Positions 17,004 to 25,532 of a DNA stretch of 34,300 bases are shown here, piece after piece. Origin of the DNA: Nitrospiraceae bacterium (GTDB taxonomy: Bacteria > Nitrospirota > Thermodesulfovibrionia > UBA6902); the NCBI GenBank assembly GCA_003599505.1, contig QZKO01000048.1, positions 1 through 34,300 on the forward strand, in the 5' to 3' direction. The first letter of the stretch is position 1. Each line of letters starts with the position of its first letter. Both the position numbers and the translations under genes were made by a program. The notes under the pieces were generated by a model, which made no database searches, was not told where the DNA came from, and saw nothing but the letters and a program-made list of their open reading frames with translations.

Positions 17004-17757
17004 AGTCAGGGATTTAACAAAGACCTTCGGAGGCCTCAAGGCAATTGAGGAAGTAAGCTTCAGGGTCAGACATGGAATAATTCTCAGCATCATAGGACCT
17101 AACGGCGCTGGAAAGACCACGTTGTTCAACTGTCTTACAGGCATACTCCCTCCGACAAAGGGGCGGATACTTTTTGAAAATGAGGACATCTCGAAAAAGA
17201 AGGCGTACGAGATCAGCGCGGGCGGCATTGCAAGGACCTTTCAGAATATCAGGGTGTTCGGTTCAATGAGCGTCCTTGAAAATGTCATGATCGGGCAGCA
17301 CAGCAGGTCCAGGGAGGGATTATTTACCGCGATATTAGGCACAGGCAGGTTTATCAGGGAAGAGGATGAGATAAGATCAAAGGCCCTTGAGTATCTTGAA
17401 TTTGCGGGCATCAGGGACTACGCGGACACCCTTGCGGAGAACCTCCCGTATGGAGACAGGAAGAGGCTCGAGATCGCGCGCGCCCTTGCCGCTGAGCCCA
17501 GGCTTCTTCTGCTTGATGAACCGGCAGCGGGCATGAACCCGCAGGAGACGCTGGAATTAATGGACCTTATAAACAGGATCAGGGAATGGGGAAAGACAGT
17601 AATAATAATTGAGCACGACATGAAAGTTGTTATGGGCATATCGGACTGGATTATCGTCCTTGATCACGGCGTGAAGATCGCCGAAGGGACGCCTGGAGAG
17701 ATACAGAATAACCCTTATGTGATAGAGGCGTACCTGGGGAAAGAGGAGGTTTTTTAG
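16993..17757 (+). CDS. livG: Branched-chain amino acid-type ABC transporter ATPase LivG
   Basis: Cytoplasmic ATPase of the importer, 254 residues. Walker A is GPNGAGKTT (35-43), the signature region reads LPYGDRKRLEIARAL as usual for LivG, and Walker B is LLLLDEPAAGMNP followed by the IIIEHDM switch. AGAAGGGA precedes the ATG. The TAG stop at 17755-17757 shares its G with the first base of a 29-bp palindrome. Confidence 0.95.
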   Translation: MILEVRDLTKTFGGLKAIEEVSFRVRHGIILSIIGPNGAGKTTLFNCLTGILPPTKGRILFENEDISKKKAYEISAGGIARTFQNIRVFGSMSVLENVMIGQHSRSREGLFTAILGTGRFIREEDEIRSKALEYLEFAGIRDYADTLAENLPYGDRKRLEIARALAAEPRLLLLDEPAAGMNPQETLELMDLINRIREWGKTVIIIEHDMKVVMGISDWIIVLDHGVKIAEGTPGEIQNNPYVIEAYLGKEEVF

Positions 17758-17785
17758 TAGGGGCGGGTTTCAAACCCGCCCCTAC
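17757..17785. repeat. Perfect 29-bp inverted repeat between livG and livF
   Basis: GTAGGGGCGGGTTT, a central C, then AAACCCGCCCCTAC: 14-bp perfect arms with a one-base centre. It begins inside the livG stop codon and ends 13 bases before the livF GTG. Its ends match the other GYAGGG/CCCTRC palindromes. Confidence 0.9.
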
Positions 17786-17798
17786 ATAAGAGAACACT

Positions 17799-18587
17799 GT
17801 GCTCAAACTCGAAAATATTCATACATCGTACGGACACATTGAGGCTGTCAGGGGGACAAACCTTGAAATCAGAAAAGGAGAGATCGTCTCTCTTATAGGG
17901 AGCAACGGCGCCGGCAAGAGCACGACCCTGATGACGATATCCGGAATACTCAGGCCCGTAAAAGGGAAAGTCATTTTTGAAGGCAGGGAGATCCAGGGAT
18001 TATCACCCCATAAAATTGTCTCCATGGGCGTATCGCAGGTCCCGGAAGGGAGGAGGATTTTCCCGAAACTTACAGTCAGGGAGAATCTTGAAATGGGAGC
18101 GTATTTAAAAGGCAAAGGGCAAAGGGCAAAGGGCAAAGGGTCAGGGGTCAAGGGGCAAGAAGCAAGAGGCAAGGGGGAAGACACGAGCAGGGGCGATTCA
18201 CGAATCGCTCTTGCGGAACAACTTGACCATATTTTCAATCTTTTCCCTGTCCTCAAAGAGCGTCAGAAACAGCTTGGCGGGACCCTGAGCGGCGGAGAAC
18301 AGCAGATGCTTGCAATCGGAAGGGCGCTTATGTCAGGACCGGAGCTTCTTTTGCTTGACGAGCCTTCTCTCGGGCTTGCGCCGATTATCGTCATCAAGAT
18401 TTTTAAAACCATCAGGGAGCTCAACGCTGGAGGTTTGACTATCCTCCTTGTCGAACAGAACGCGAAGGCCGCCCTGAGATTGGCTCACAGGGGATACGTA
18501 ATTGAATCCGGCAGGGTCACCAGGGAAGGCATCGGTAAAGAACTTCTCGACGATCCCGCTATAAAAAGGGCGTATTTAGGGGAGTAA
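17799..18587 (+). CDS. livF: Branched-chain amino acid-type ABC transporter ATPase LivF, with repeat-encoded insert
   Basis: Second ATPase of the importer. Walker A GSNGAGKST (34-42), Q-loop region VPEGRRIFPKLTVRENL, signature LSGGEQQMLAIGRALM, Walker B LLLLDEPSLGLAP and LLVEQNA are intact. At 262 residues it is roughly 25 longer than usual because residues about 105-139, between GAYL and LDHIFNLFP, are encoded by eleven heptamers plus a palindrome (KGKGQRAKGKGSGVKGQEAR and so on). The insert lies in the helical subdomain, in a region where homologues vary in length, so activity is likely retained. It starts at GTG with only a weak AAGAGA upstream, so its translation may depend on livG. Confidence 0.94.
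   Translation: MLKLENIHTSYGHIEAVRGTNLEIRKGEIVSLIGSNGAGKSTTLMTISGILRPVKGKVIFEGREIQGLSPHKIVSMGVSQVPEGRRIFPKLTVRENLEMGAYLKGKGQRAKGKGSGVKGQEARGKGEDTSRGDSRIALAEQLDHIFNLFPVLKERQKQLGGTLSGGEQQMLAIGRALMSGPELLLLDEPSLGLAPIIVIKIFKTIRELNAGGLTILLVEQNAKAALRLAHRGYVIESGRVTREGIGKELLDDPAIKRAYLGE
18111..18187 (+). repeat. Eleven-unit heptad repeat inside livF
   Basis: GGCAAAG four times, then GGTCAGG, GGTCAAG, GGGCAAG, AAGCAAG, AGGCAAG, GGGGAAG and ACACGAG: 77 bases in unbroken 7-nt register. It runs straight into the palindrome that starts at 18187. Confidence 0.88.
18187..18214. repeat. Palindromic element inside livF coding sequence
   Basis: GCAGGGGCGATTCA followed by CGAATCGCTCTTGC matches the perfect palindrome at 1600-1627 at 25 of 28 bases. 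It is translated as part of SRGDSRIALA. Confidence 0.85.
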
Positions 18588-18600
18588 ACCCCTGCAAGCT

Positions 18601-18630
18601 CTGACACCTTCCTTTTTTTAAGTGTATAAT
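18601..18630 (+). promoter_or_regulatory. Sigma70-type promoter for the binding protein-kinase pair
   Basis: CTGACA (five of six to TTGACA) at 18601-18606, an 18-nt spacer and a perfect TATAAT at 18625-18630. The leader of about 100 nt contains an ACCACAGAG-type heptad stretch (18639-18667). Confidence 0.65.
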
Positions 18631-18638
18631 AAACTGGA

Positions 18639-18667
18639 AACCACAGAGCCGCTGAGACACGGAGGAA
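18639..18667 (+). repeat. Degenerate ACCACAG/GAGACAC heptad stretch
   Basis: ACCACAG, AGCCGCT, GAGACAC and GGAGGAA run in a loose 7-nt register and resemble the stretch at 12189. It lies in the leader of the PstS-like gene. Confidence 0.5.
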
Positions 18668-18731
18668 GACATAAAAAATCCGAAGGTTCAAAACCTTGCC
18701 TGTTTGAACATGAAGGACGTGAGTTAGCAGC

Positions 18732-19550
18732 ATGAAATATATTTTTCTGATTATATTCCTGTCGGTATCCTGCCTTGTTTCTGTTTGTCCCCTGCGCGCC
18801 GAGCCCCTTGCGGGAAGCGGTTGCTCCGTGAGCAATACCGGTTATCTTGCCGAACTTGCAATAGAATACGAAAGACTGACAGGGGTAGAGGTGTTTGTCA
18901 AAGGCGGCGGGAGCGTGACAGGCATTGATGACCTCCGGTCAGGCAGGGTTGATTTCGCGGCGTCGTGCATGGACATAATGAAAGACAACCCGTTCAATAT
19001 CAGGTCCGTGCAGGTCGCGTGGGACGCGCTTGTGTTTATCGTCCATAAATCAAACCCTGTTGAGTCCCTCCCGATAAATAAAATAAGATCAATATACAGC
19101 GGAGAGATAAAAAACTGGAAACAGTTTAAAGGGGACAACGCGGTCATAACGGTCTTTATGTCCCAATCCCGTAAAGGCCTGAGCGGGGTTGATTCTTCAA
19201 CAAGAGAACTTGTATTGCAGGGCAGGGAACCCGGTATCGCGGGAAACATCGTCCCTCTCGCTTCTTCAGGCATAGTGGAGCAGATGGTTGAAAAGACCCC
19301 GGGGGGGTTCGCGGCAACCGGATTCTCAAGCGCGAGAAAGCGGGACGTGAAGATGCTGAAAATAGACGGCGTTAAACCGACCAAAGAAAATATAACAGCG
19401 GGGCGATATCCTTTCAGGAGACCCCTCTTTATTTTATTGCCTGAAAAGCCGAAAAAAGAAGTAGAGAAATTTGTAGGCTATGCTTTAAGCGCGGAAGGAC
19501 AGAAATTCATAAGTTCGCTCGGGGCTATTTCATTGACGGATATGGAATAG
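18732..19550 (+). CDS. PstS-like periplasmic substrate-binding protein
   Basis: A 272-residue secreted protein with a signal peptide (about 1-23, ending PLRA). The type II periplasmic binding fold of the PstS group is suggested by GSGCSVSNTGYLAELAIEYE, VKGGGSVTGIDDLRSGRVDFAASC, the VFIVHKSNPVESL strand and IYSGEIKNWKQF. No pst permease genes are near. A histidine kinase gene starts 21 nt downstream, so this protein may supply a ligand signal to that kinase rather than feed a transporter. The ligand could be phosphate or another oxyanion; I cannot tell. No clear ribosome site is visible. Confidence 0.82.
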   Translation: MKYIFLIIFLSVSCLVSVCPLRAEPLAGSGCSVSNTGYLAELAIEYERLTGVEVFVKGGGSVTGIDDLRSGRVDFAASCMDIMKDNPFNIRSVQVAWDALVFIVHKSNPVESLPINKIRSIYSGEIKNWKQFKGDNAVITVFMSQSRKGLSGVDSSTRELVLQGREPGIAGNIVPLASSGIVEQMVEKTPGGFAATGFSSARKRDVKMLKIDGVKPTKENITAGRYPFRRPLFILLPEKPKKEVEKFVGYALSAEGQKFISSLGAISLTDME

Positions 19551-19570
19551 ACATCCGGATAAATAATATT

Positions 19571-21784
19571 TTGAAGATATCCCTGCATCTGAAAATATTA
19601 ATACCTTTATCGCTGGTTATAATCTCAATCAGCTCTGTCAGTACATACTTTTTTGTGAACTCGCACAGACAGAGCATTGAAAAGCAGTTGATCGCCAGGG
19701 GAGGCGCCTTAAGCTATGCTATGTCCAAGGCCGCGGCCGAGGGAATAGCGAGGGAAGACCTTGACCTTATCAGAAAGGCGCAGCATATCATTAACGCGGA
19801 GGACGTCACCCTGGTCCAGGTTTACACAAACCTCTGGGACATGGTCGACTCATATCCTTTCAGCAGGTTCAGGAATCCGCCTGATTCCGACGCCATCGAC
19901 CACTTCAGGGAAAGCGATTTCCCCTTTTTCAGGGAATTCAAGGAAAACTACGATTTTTACGAGCCGATAACCTTCGCGCCGTTTACCGGTTCTCCTTCCG
20001 CAACGATAGGGTTCGTAAGGATATCACTGTCCACGTCGGGCATGAACAGGGAGATCAGGAAGTCCCTGTCCGCCCATATCACCGCATCGGTTATTACCGC
20101 TGTTATCTCCATAGCGGTCCTCAGTTTTCTCATAACGCGCATTATTACAAGACGCATCGGGGACCTCCGGAAAAACATATTGCTGTTCAGGGACGGCACG
20201 GCGGCAGGGGCCTTCAGGCCTGACCCATCCCGGTTTGCCGGAGATGAAATAGGCGATGTGTTCGCTGAGTTCGGACGGATGAGCAGGGATATCACGGAGA
20301 AGGAAGGCAGGCTGATAGAGTCAAAAGAGAAAACCGACGCCCTCTTTGACAGGGTAGAGCACGCGATCTTCAGGACCGACGACGAGGGCAGGATTATCGA
20401 GACCAACAAGAAATTCCGTGAGATGTTCGGAAGCGTTGAGAGGATCTGCGTCATAATGGAGGATGTGGATTGTATTATCAGGGCCTTTTTTGAGAAAAAG
20501 ATCAGCATGGAAAAAAAGGTCAAAGGGAAAGACGGCAGCGAATTCTTTATAGCGCTTTCTCTATACGCCGGTACGGACCGGGCAGGCAACGTCACGGGTT
20601 TTGACGGATATATCATGGACATGACACAGCAGAAAAGGCTTGAGGAAATCCTCTTGCACCGCCAGAAGATGGAAGCCGTCGGGACCCTGGCAGGCGGGGT
20701 GGCGCATGACTTTAATAATATCCTCACGGCGATAATCGGCTACGGGAACCTGCTGCTTATGAAAATGGGCAGGGAAGATCATCTGAAACATTACATAGAG
20801 CAGATATTGTCCGTTTCAAACAAGGCCGCGAACCTTACCAGGAACCTGCTCGCGTTCAGCAGGAAACAGGTCATTAATCCCAGGCCTGTGGACCTGAACA
20901 TGATTGTTAAAAACCTCGAAAATCTTCTCGCGAGGCTTATAGGCGAAGATATTGAGCTGAGGATAAGACTCACGGATGAAAATCTTGTGTTGACCGCGGA
21001 CTCATCGCAGATAGAGCAGGTATTGATGAACCTGGCGACCAACGCGAGGGACGCGATGCCCGGAGGCGGCACGCTTACAATAGAGACAGTCCCGGTTGTG
21101 ATAACCGGAGCGAACTGCAATATCTATGACCTGGAAGACCCCGGCGCTTACGCGATGATATCCGTGTCGGACAGCGGGACCGGGATGGATGAAATGACCA
21201 GGGAAAAAATCTTTGAACCGTTTTTCACCACAAAAGAGACGGGCAAGGGCACCGGGCTGGGTCTTTCCATCATTTACGGGATAATAAGGCAGCACAAAGG
21301 CAACATCAGCGTGTACAGCGAGCCGGGCAGGGGCACCACCTTTAAGATATACCTGCCGTTGAAGACCTCCGGGGCGCTGGAAACACAGACCGAGGACTTG
21401 TCTGAAATAAAGGGTGGAACAGAAACAATCCTCCTTGCCGAGGATGACGCCGCCGTAAGAAACACTGTCAGGGAAATGCTCGAGAGGTCCGGATACGACA
21501 TAATTGAAGCGCGGGACGGCGAAGAAGCTTCAAGGGTTTTTAAGGAGAATGCCGGCAGGATCAGGCTTGTCATTCTGGATGTGATCATGCCTAAAAAGAA
21601 CGGGAGAGAGGCGTACAGGGAAATAAGAGAACTGGCCCCGCATGTCAAGGCTGTTTTTATGAGCGGATATACCGATGACATAATTCACAGAAAAGGCATG
21701 ATTGAAGAGGGCCTTGAATACCTTCAGAAACCTTTCACGCCTGAGGCCCTGTTGAGGAAAGTCAGAGAGGCGCTGGATTCCTGA
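19571..21784 (+). CDS. Hybrid sensor histidine kinase with C-terminal receiver domain
   Basis: A 737-residue membrane kinase. TM1 (about 7-29), a periplasmic sensor of about 140 residues and TM2 (about 176-198) are followed by a HAMP-like segment, a PAS domain (about 255-360), HisKA with the phosphoacceptor His379 in [18 protein letters not shown], the HATPase boxes [14 protein letters not shown] and DSGTGMD...[19 protein letters not shown], and a receiver (about 615-737) with Asp670 in [10 protein letters not shown]. There is no DNA-binding output. The TTG start at 19571 is needed to include TM1; no ribosome site is evident. It is probably co-transcribed with the PstS-like gene, within the liv locus. 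Confidence 0.9.
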   Translation: MKISLHLKILIPLSLVIISISSVSTYFFVNSHRQSIEKQLIARGGALSYAMSKAAAEGIAREDLDLIRKAQHIINAEDVTLVQVYTNLWDMVDSYPFSRFRNPPDSDAIDHFRESDFPFFREFKENYDFYEPITFAPFTGSPSATIGFVRISLSTSGMNREIRKSLSAHITASVITAVISIAVLSFLITRIITRRIGDLRKNILLFRDGTAAGAFRPDPSRFAGDEIGDVFAEFGRMSRDITEKEGRLIESKEKTDALFDRVEHAIFRTDDEGRIIETNKKFREMFGSVERICVIMEDVDCIIRAFFEKKISMEKKVKGKDGSEFFIALSLYAGTDRAGNVTGFDGYIMDMTQQKRLEEILLHRQKMEAVGTLAGGVAHDFNNILTAIIGYGNLLLMKMGREDHLKHYIEQILSVSNKAANLTRNLLAFSRKQVINPRPVDLNMIVKNLENLLARLIGEDIELRIRLTDENLVLTADSSQIEQVLMNLATNARDAMPGGGTLTIETVPVVITGANCNIYDLEDPGAYAMISVSDSGTGMDEMTREKIFEPFFTTKETGKGTGLGLSIIYGIIRQHKGNISVYSEPGRGTTFKIYLPLKTSGALETQTEDLSEIKGGTETILLAEDDAAVRNTVREMLERSGYDIIEARDGEEASRVFKENAGRIRLVILDVIMPKKNGREAYREIRELAPHVKAVFMSGYTDDIIHRKGMIEEGLEYLQKPFTPEALLRKVREALDS

Positions 21785-21785
21785 A

Positions 21786-21820
21786 ACCGTTTGAACCGCG
21801 GCGGTCCCAACGGTGTTTCT
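21786..21820 (+). terminator. Possible nested hairpin after the kinase gene
   Basis: ACCGTT (21786-21791) pairs with AACGGT (21809-21814), and ACCG with CGGT inside it, followed by GTTTCTT. The tail is only weakly T-rich. Confidence 0.35.
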
Positions 21821-21848
21821 TGTAAGCAATTTCTTTTTCTGCTAAAAT
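21820..21848 (+). promoter_or_regulatory. Promoter for the Liv binding protein
   Basis: TTGTAA, a 17-nt spacer and TAAAAT lie 30 bases before the start codon. GGAGG stands six bases upstream of the ATG at 21879. Confidence 0.55.
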
Positions 21849-21878
21849 TCCTGAAACTTACGGATCAGGGAGGAAGAG

Positions 21879-22988
21879 ATGACCAGAAAATTTCTATTAT
21901 TGCTGTTTGCGATTATTGTTTTATCCGGATGCGTGAACAAAGAAGACCTGACAATCAGGGTCGCCATCGCGGGTCCTATGACCGGCGACCAGGCGAAGAT
22001 GGGGATGGATTTCAGAAACGGCGTGACCCTTGCGGTGGATGAATGGAACGCAAGAGGCGGGGTCCTGGGGAAAAAGATAGAGCTTATCATCGGTGATGAC
22101 CAGAGGGACCCCAAACAGGCCGTCTCGGTTGCGAATAAATTCGTTACGCAGGGAGTAAAGGGCGTGATAGGGCATTTCAATTCAAGTTGTTCCATCCCGG
22201 CTTCGGATGTATATAACCGCGCCGGCATTCCCATGATAACCCCGGCGTCCACGAACCCGGAGCTCACTGAAAAAGGTTATCCCGGAGTTTTCAGGGTGTG
22301 CGGAAGGGACGACCAGCAGGGTAAGGTGGCCGCCGATTTCGTGATCACGCAGTTGAAACTGAAAAAGATAGCCGTCATTCACGACAAGACCACGTACGGG
22401 CAGGGGCTTGCCGGTGAGTTTAAAAAGTTCGTCGGCGACAAGGCTGAAATCGTTTACTACAGCGGCATCGTCCAGGGAGACAAGGATTTCAAGACCGTGC
22501 TTATATCCATCAGGGAGAAGAAGCCGGAGCTGATATTTTTCGGAGGGATATATCCCGAGGGCGGCCTGCTGGTTAAGCAGGCCCGGGAGGTCGGCATGAC
22601 CGTCCCGTTCATGAGCGGCGACGGGGTCATCGATCCCAAATTTGTGGAGATAGCGGGCGCTGAGCCGGCAGAGGGCACTTATCTGACTTTCAGTCCTGAT
22701 CCGAACTCCATCCCCACTGCGAAGGCATTTATTGAGCAGTACACGGAAAAATTCGGCGAGCTCGGTCCTTATTCCATTTACGCCTATGATGCCGCGAACA
22801 TAATGCTTAAGGCTATTGAGGCCGCGGGGACGACGGAAGGGAAGACTGTCATGGACAGGCTTCATTCAATGGAATTCAGCGGCGCCCTGGGCAGCATAAA
22901 GTTCGACGGGAAAGGCGACGTGACTGTCGCGCCCTATGTCATATGGGTCACAACGGGCGGCAAGTTTGTGGAATACTGGAAGCCGTAA
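21879..22988 (+). CDS. livK: Branched-chain amino acid-type ABC transporter substrate-binding lipoprotein
   Basis: A 369-residue type I periplasmic binding protein. The lipobox LSGC puts the lipidated cysteine at residue 18. IRVAIAGPMTGDQAKMGMDFRNGVTLAVDEWNARGGVLGKK (family N-domain, read in parts) and GVIGHFNSSCSIPASDVYNRAGIPMITPASTNPEL are typical Leu/Ile/Val-binding features. It most likely delivers substrate to LivHMGF encoded upstream, despite the 3-kb interruption, and has its own promoter. Ligand identity is not certain; the family also binds aromatic acids and amides. Confidence 0.93.
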   Translation: MTRKFLLLLFAIIVLSGCVNKEDLTIRVAIAGPMTGDQAKMGMDFRNGVTLAVDEWNARGGVLGKKIELIIGDDQRDPKQAVSVANKFVTQGVKGVIGHFNSSCSIPASDVYNRAGIPMITPASTNPELTEKGYPGVFRVCGRDDQQGKVAADFVITQLKLKKIAVIHDKTTYGQGLAGEFKKFVGDKAEIVYYSGIVQGDKDFKTVLISIREKKPELIFFGGIYPEGGLLVKQAREVGMTVPFMSGDGVIDPKFVEIAGAEPAEGTYLTFSPDPNSIPTAKAFIEQYTEKFGELGPYSIYAYDAANIMLKAIEAAGTTEGKTVMDRLHSMEFSGALGSIKFDGKGDVTVAPYVIWVTTGGKFVEYWKP

Positions 22989-23009
22989 AAGAAGGCAAGA
23001 GGCTATTGC

Positions 23010-23747
23010 ATGGTAAGAGTAAAGATAATCTTCCTCGTTATTGCCTCCTTCCTTATCTTTGCCTTCTCGCGGTATCCTTCCGTTGAAAGCGCGCACCCCG
23101 CCGATACGGAAAAGACAAGAGAGCAAAGACAATCAATGGTCCGGGAGCAGCTCGCGGCGCGGGGGATAAGAGACGAACGGGTCCTTGCCGCGATGTCGAA
23201 GGTCCCAAGACACCTGTTTGTTGAAGACTCGTTGCGAAGAAAAGCCTACGGCGACCACCCTCTTCCGATAGGCGAGGGGCAGACCATTTCACAGCCTTAT
23301 GTGGTTGCGCTCATGACAGAGGCGTTGAAACTTAAGCCTTCCGACAGGGTGCTTGAAATCGGCACAGGCTCCGGATATCAGGCGGCGGTCCTTGCGGAGA
23401 TGGTTAAGGAAGTTTATACAATTGAGATAAGAGAGCGGCTGAAGACCACAGCCGCCGGACTGCTCGGCGCTCTCGGCTATAAAAACATTAAAACAAAATA
23501 CGCGGACGGTTATTTCGGCTGGGAAGAATACGGGCCGTTTGACGCGGTAATCATAACCGCGTCCGCAAACCACATACCGCCGCCGCTTATGAAGCAATTG
23601 AAAGAAGGCGGCAGGCTTATCATCCCCCTCGGAAGCACGCTTTATTACCAGACATTGACCCTTATTACGAAAAAAGGGAAAGGACCTGAAGTCGAACAGA
23701 TGGGCGGCGTTGCCTTTGTGCCCATGACCGGAGAGGCGCGTAAATGA
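23010..23747 (+). CDS. pcm: Protein-L-isoaspartate O-methyltransferase with N-terminal signal peptide
   Basis: Methylates the free alpha-carboxyl of isoaspartyl residues using SAM, starting their repair. The PIMT core is complete: [47 protein letters not shown] motif [11 protein letters not shown] (114-123), VYTIEI and [24 protein letters not shown]. Unusually, residues 1-28 form a basic start, a hydrophobic stretch ([14 protein letters not shown]) and a cleavable-looking SVESA, which predicts export or membrane anchoring. SAM supply outside the cytoplasm would be a problem, so anchoring on the inner face is possible. AGAGG seven bases upstream supports the ATG. It overlaps the protease gene by 4 nt. 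Confidence 0.92.
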   Translation: MVRVKIIFLVIASFLIFAFSRYPSVESAHPADTEKTREQRQSMVREQLAARGIRDERVLAAMSKVPRHLFVEDSLRRKAYGDHPLPIGEGQTISQPYVVALMTEALKLKPSDRVLEIGTGSGYQAAVLAEMVKEVYTIEIRERLKTTAAGLLGALGYKNIKTKYADGYFGWEEYGPFDAVIITASANHIPPPLMKQLKEGGRLIIPLGSTLYYQTLTLITKKGKGPEVEQMGGVAFVPMTGEARK

Positions 23748-24256
23748 AGAAAAAGAACTTCAATCCTGCCGGCCCTGCCTTTTTGCTGCTGTTTGCCTCC
23801 TTCCTCCTTTTTTCCACAGAAGCGTCCGGGTCCCCGGAAAAGATAACAGTCGGCGAGGTCGAAGAAGTTATGCTGCTTCCATGGGGCGTAAGGCTCCCCG
23901 CGCGTATTGATACCGGGGCCGCGGTATCGTCTCTCGACGCGCGGCGCCTCCGGGTGAAGCAGGGGGTAGCGGAGTTCAGGTTGCCGGAGAAATACGGAGG
24001 ACTTTTTTTGAGGCTGCCTGTAAAGGAATGGCGCAATATAAAGACGGCCCGGGCTACGGAGCGCAGACCCGTCGTAACAGTAAAGCTCTGTCTGGGGCCC
24101 ATCGTCCTGGACACTGATGTCACATTAACCGACCGTTCAAAAGTCAAATATCCCGTGCTTATCGGCAGAAATGTCCTGAAGGACAATTTTGTCGTGGACT
24201 GCGCGGAATATATGTGCGCCGTCCCGAACTGCCCGATACCTCCATCTCAAAAGTAA
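23744..24256 (+). CDS. Secreted retropepsin-like (RimK-associated, PF05618-type) protease
   Basis: A 170-residue protein of the family annotated as putative ATP-dependent zinc protease, now seen as retropepsin-like. A signal peptide covers about 1-30. The single catalytic motif is [13 protein letters not shown] with D56-T57-G58, followed by RRPVVTVKL and a second conserved VLIGRNVL. Such enzymes work as homodimers. The C-terminus has three cysteines spaced C-x4-C-x4-C, possibly disulfide bonded in the periplasm. The start is in an ATGA overlap with pcm, so the two are translationally coupled. The gene family is genomically tied to RimK-like ligases, and one lies 2.5 kb downstream. Confidence 0.85.
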   Translation: MKKKNFNPAGPAFLLLFASFLLFSTEASGSPEKITVGEVEEVMLLPWGVRLPARIDTGAAVSSLDARRLRVKQGVAEFRLPEKYGGLFLRLPVKEWRNIKTARATERRPVVTVKLCLGPIVLDTDVTLTDRSKVKYPVLIGRNVLKDNFVVDCAEYMCAVPNCPIPPSQK

Positions 24257-24283
24257 CAGCAATATCCCGCCGCATAATTTTTT

Positions 24284-24312
24284 TTGAAACCGGGTGGGAA
24301 CTCTGATAGAAT
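24284..24312 (+). promoter_or_regulatory. Sigma70-type promoter for the barrel gene
   Basis: TTGAAA at 24284-24289, a 17-nt spacer and TAGAAT at 24307-24312. The short leader contains an inverted repeat GACCGG/CCGGTC (24319-24335) that ends four bases before the ATG. Confidence 0.65.
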
Positions 24313-24339
24313 CTGATTGACCGGGAAAACCGGTCTAAT

Positions 24340-25515
24340 ATGAAACTCCTGAATATCTTTTACGCTGCGCCTGTTGTTTTTGTCGTCCTGTACGGGGACG
24401 TCTCCGCCTTTGAAAGAGAATATTCCATCAACGCGGAGACAGGAATAGGATACGACAGCAACGCCTTTCTCGCGCCCGGCAAGGACTACTTCGACCCCGT
24501 AGAGAACGGGACCATCAGGCCGGAAAGGCGACCGGGCTTCTTCATTCCCTTCTCTCTCGAAGGGGAATACGGCATAGGGTCAACGCGCGCAAAACTTGTT
24601 TCGGAGCTGGAGATGAGCAGGAGATTTTATCCGGGCCCACGCCTCAACAGCGCCGATACCTACAGCACCGGGCTTACAACGGGACTGGAATATCTTATGG
24701 GGAAGGAAGGTGTTTACAGAGACCGCGTATTTATCGGCCCCGCCGTTTTCTACAACAAGGAGACCTATGTCGACAGGGACACCGGAGAGGAGCGCAGGAC
24801 GGTAACGACAAGCGAGAGCCTGGCCGAAAGATTCACTTATTACGGATACGGCCTCAAGGCTTATCTCAGGGTGAGGACCACGCCGGTGAGATTTGCCGTC
24901 AGGGCTGATGTAAAGGAATATGATTACCGCGAGGTCCCGGTATTCTCATCGCTCGATTATCTGTACTACCGCGCGGGCGGCGGGGTCGAATTCGATATCT
25001 CTGAAAGCACATTGCTGGAATTGGATTATGACTACTACGCCCGTGATTTCCGGGACCGGGAATCACGCGATTTGCAGGGGGACCTTGCAGAAGGGACAGA
25101 CCGGAAATACGCTTACAACGAGGCCGGGATTTCTTTGAGGCAGGAGGTCGGGAGGTCCTGGAGAATATATTTTGACTCTTCGCGCCTCAGCAGGGATGAC
25201 AGGTTTGCCGGATATTATGATTATGTCCGCGACCGGTTCGGCGTCCGCGTCCGCTATGATGACCGGGAGGGGCTGAAGGTGAAGGCCGACGCTGCCTGGT
25301 GGGAGAGAGATTATCCCAATGCCTTTGCCTTTGATGACCCTGCCTTTCCACGGAAGTTTGACAAGGCGTGGGAGGGGAAGGCGGGGGTTGAGATGACGAC
25401 GTCAAAGACGTGGAAGTTCTGGTCTGAATATGAATATACGGACAGGGACTCAACAGACCCGAGATACGATTACAGGCGTCACCAGATATCCGCCGGAATA
25501 GGCGTGACGCTCTGA
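24340..25515 (+). CDS. Predicted outer-membrane beta-barrel protein of unknown function
   Basis: A 391-residue protein with a signal peptide (about 1-23, ending DVSA). The rest is a series of alternating hydrophobic and aromatic strands rich in Tyr, Asp and Arg (for example YSINAETGIGYDSNAFL, STLLELDYDYYARDF, WKFWSEYEYTDRDS) and ends SAGIGVTL, the type of aliphatic C-terminal strand used by barrel proteins. It resembles surface barrels annotated as outer membrane beta-barrel protein. I recognise no specific family. It lies between two retropepsin-like genes, so it may be the outer-membrane component of that system. There is no clear ribosome site; a small stem precedes the ATG. Confidence 0.75.
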   Translation: MKLLNIFYAAPVVFVVLYGDVSAFEREYSINAETGIGYDSNAFLAPGKDYFDPVENGTIRPERRPGFFIPFSLEGEYGIGSTRAKLVSELEMSRRFYPGPRLNSADTYSTGLTTGLEYLMGKEGVYRDRVFIGPAVFYNKETYVDRDTGEERRTVTTSESLAERFTYYGYGLKAYLRVRTTPVRFAVRADVKEYDYREVPVFSSLDYLYYRAGGGVEFDISESTLLELDYDYYARDFRDRESRDLQGDLAEGTDRKYAYNEAGISLRQEVGRSWRIYFDSSRLSRDDRFAGYYDYVRDRFGVRVRYDDREGLKVKADAAWWERDYPNAFAFDDPAFPRKFDKAWEGKAGVEMTTSKTWKFWSEYEYTDRDSTDPRYDYRRHQISAGIGVTL

Positions 25516-25532
25516 AGAGTCAGCCGCTGATT

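Noticed and set aside
18111..18187. CRISPR-like array in livF
   Set aside because: Units are 7 nt with no spacers and are translated within an intact ABC ATPase; no cas genes are nearby.
18575..18620. Rho-independent terminator after livF
   Set aside because: A four-base GGGG/CCCC stem and a distant T-run (18613-18619) are present but not adjacent, so a terminator cannot be supported.
22182..22865. A 227-codon minus-strand open frame
   Set aside because: It is antisense to the well-supported Liv binding protein and no family is visible.
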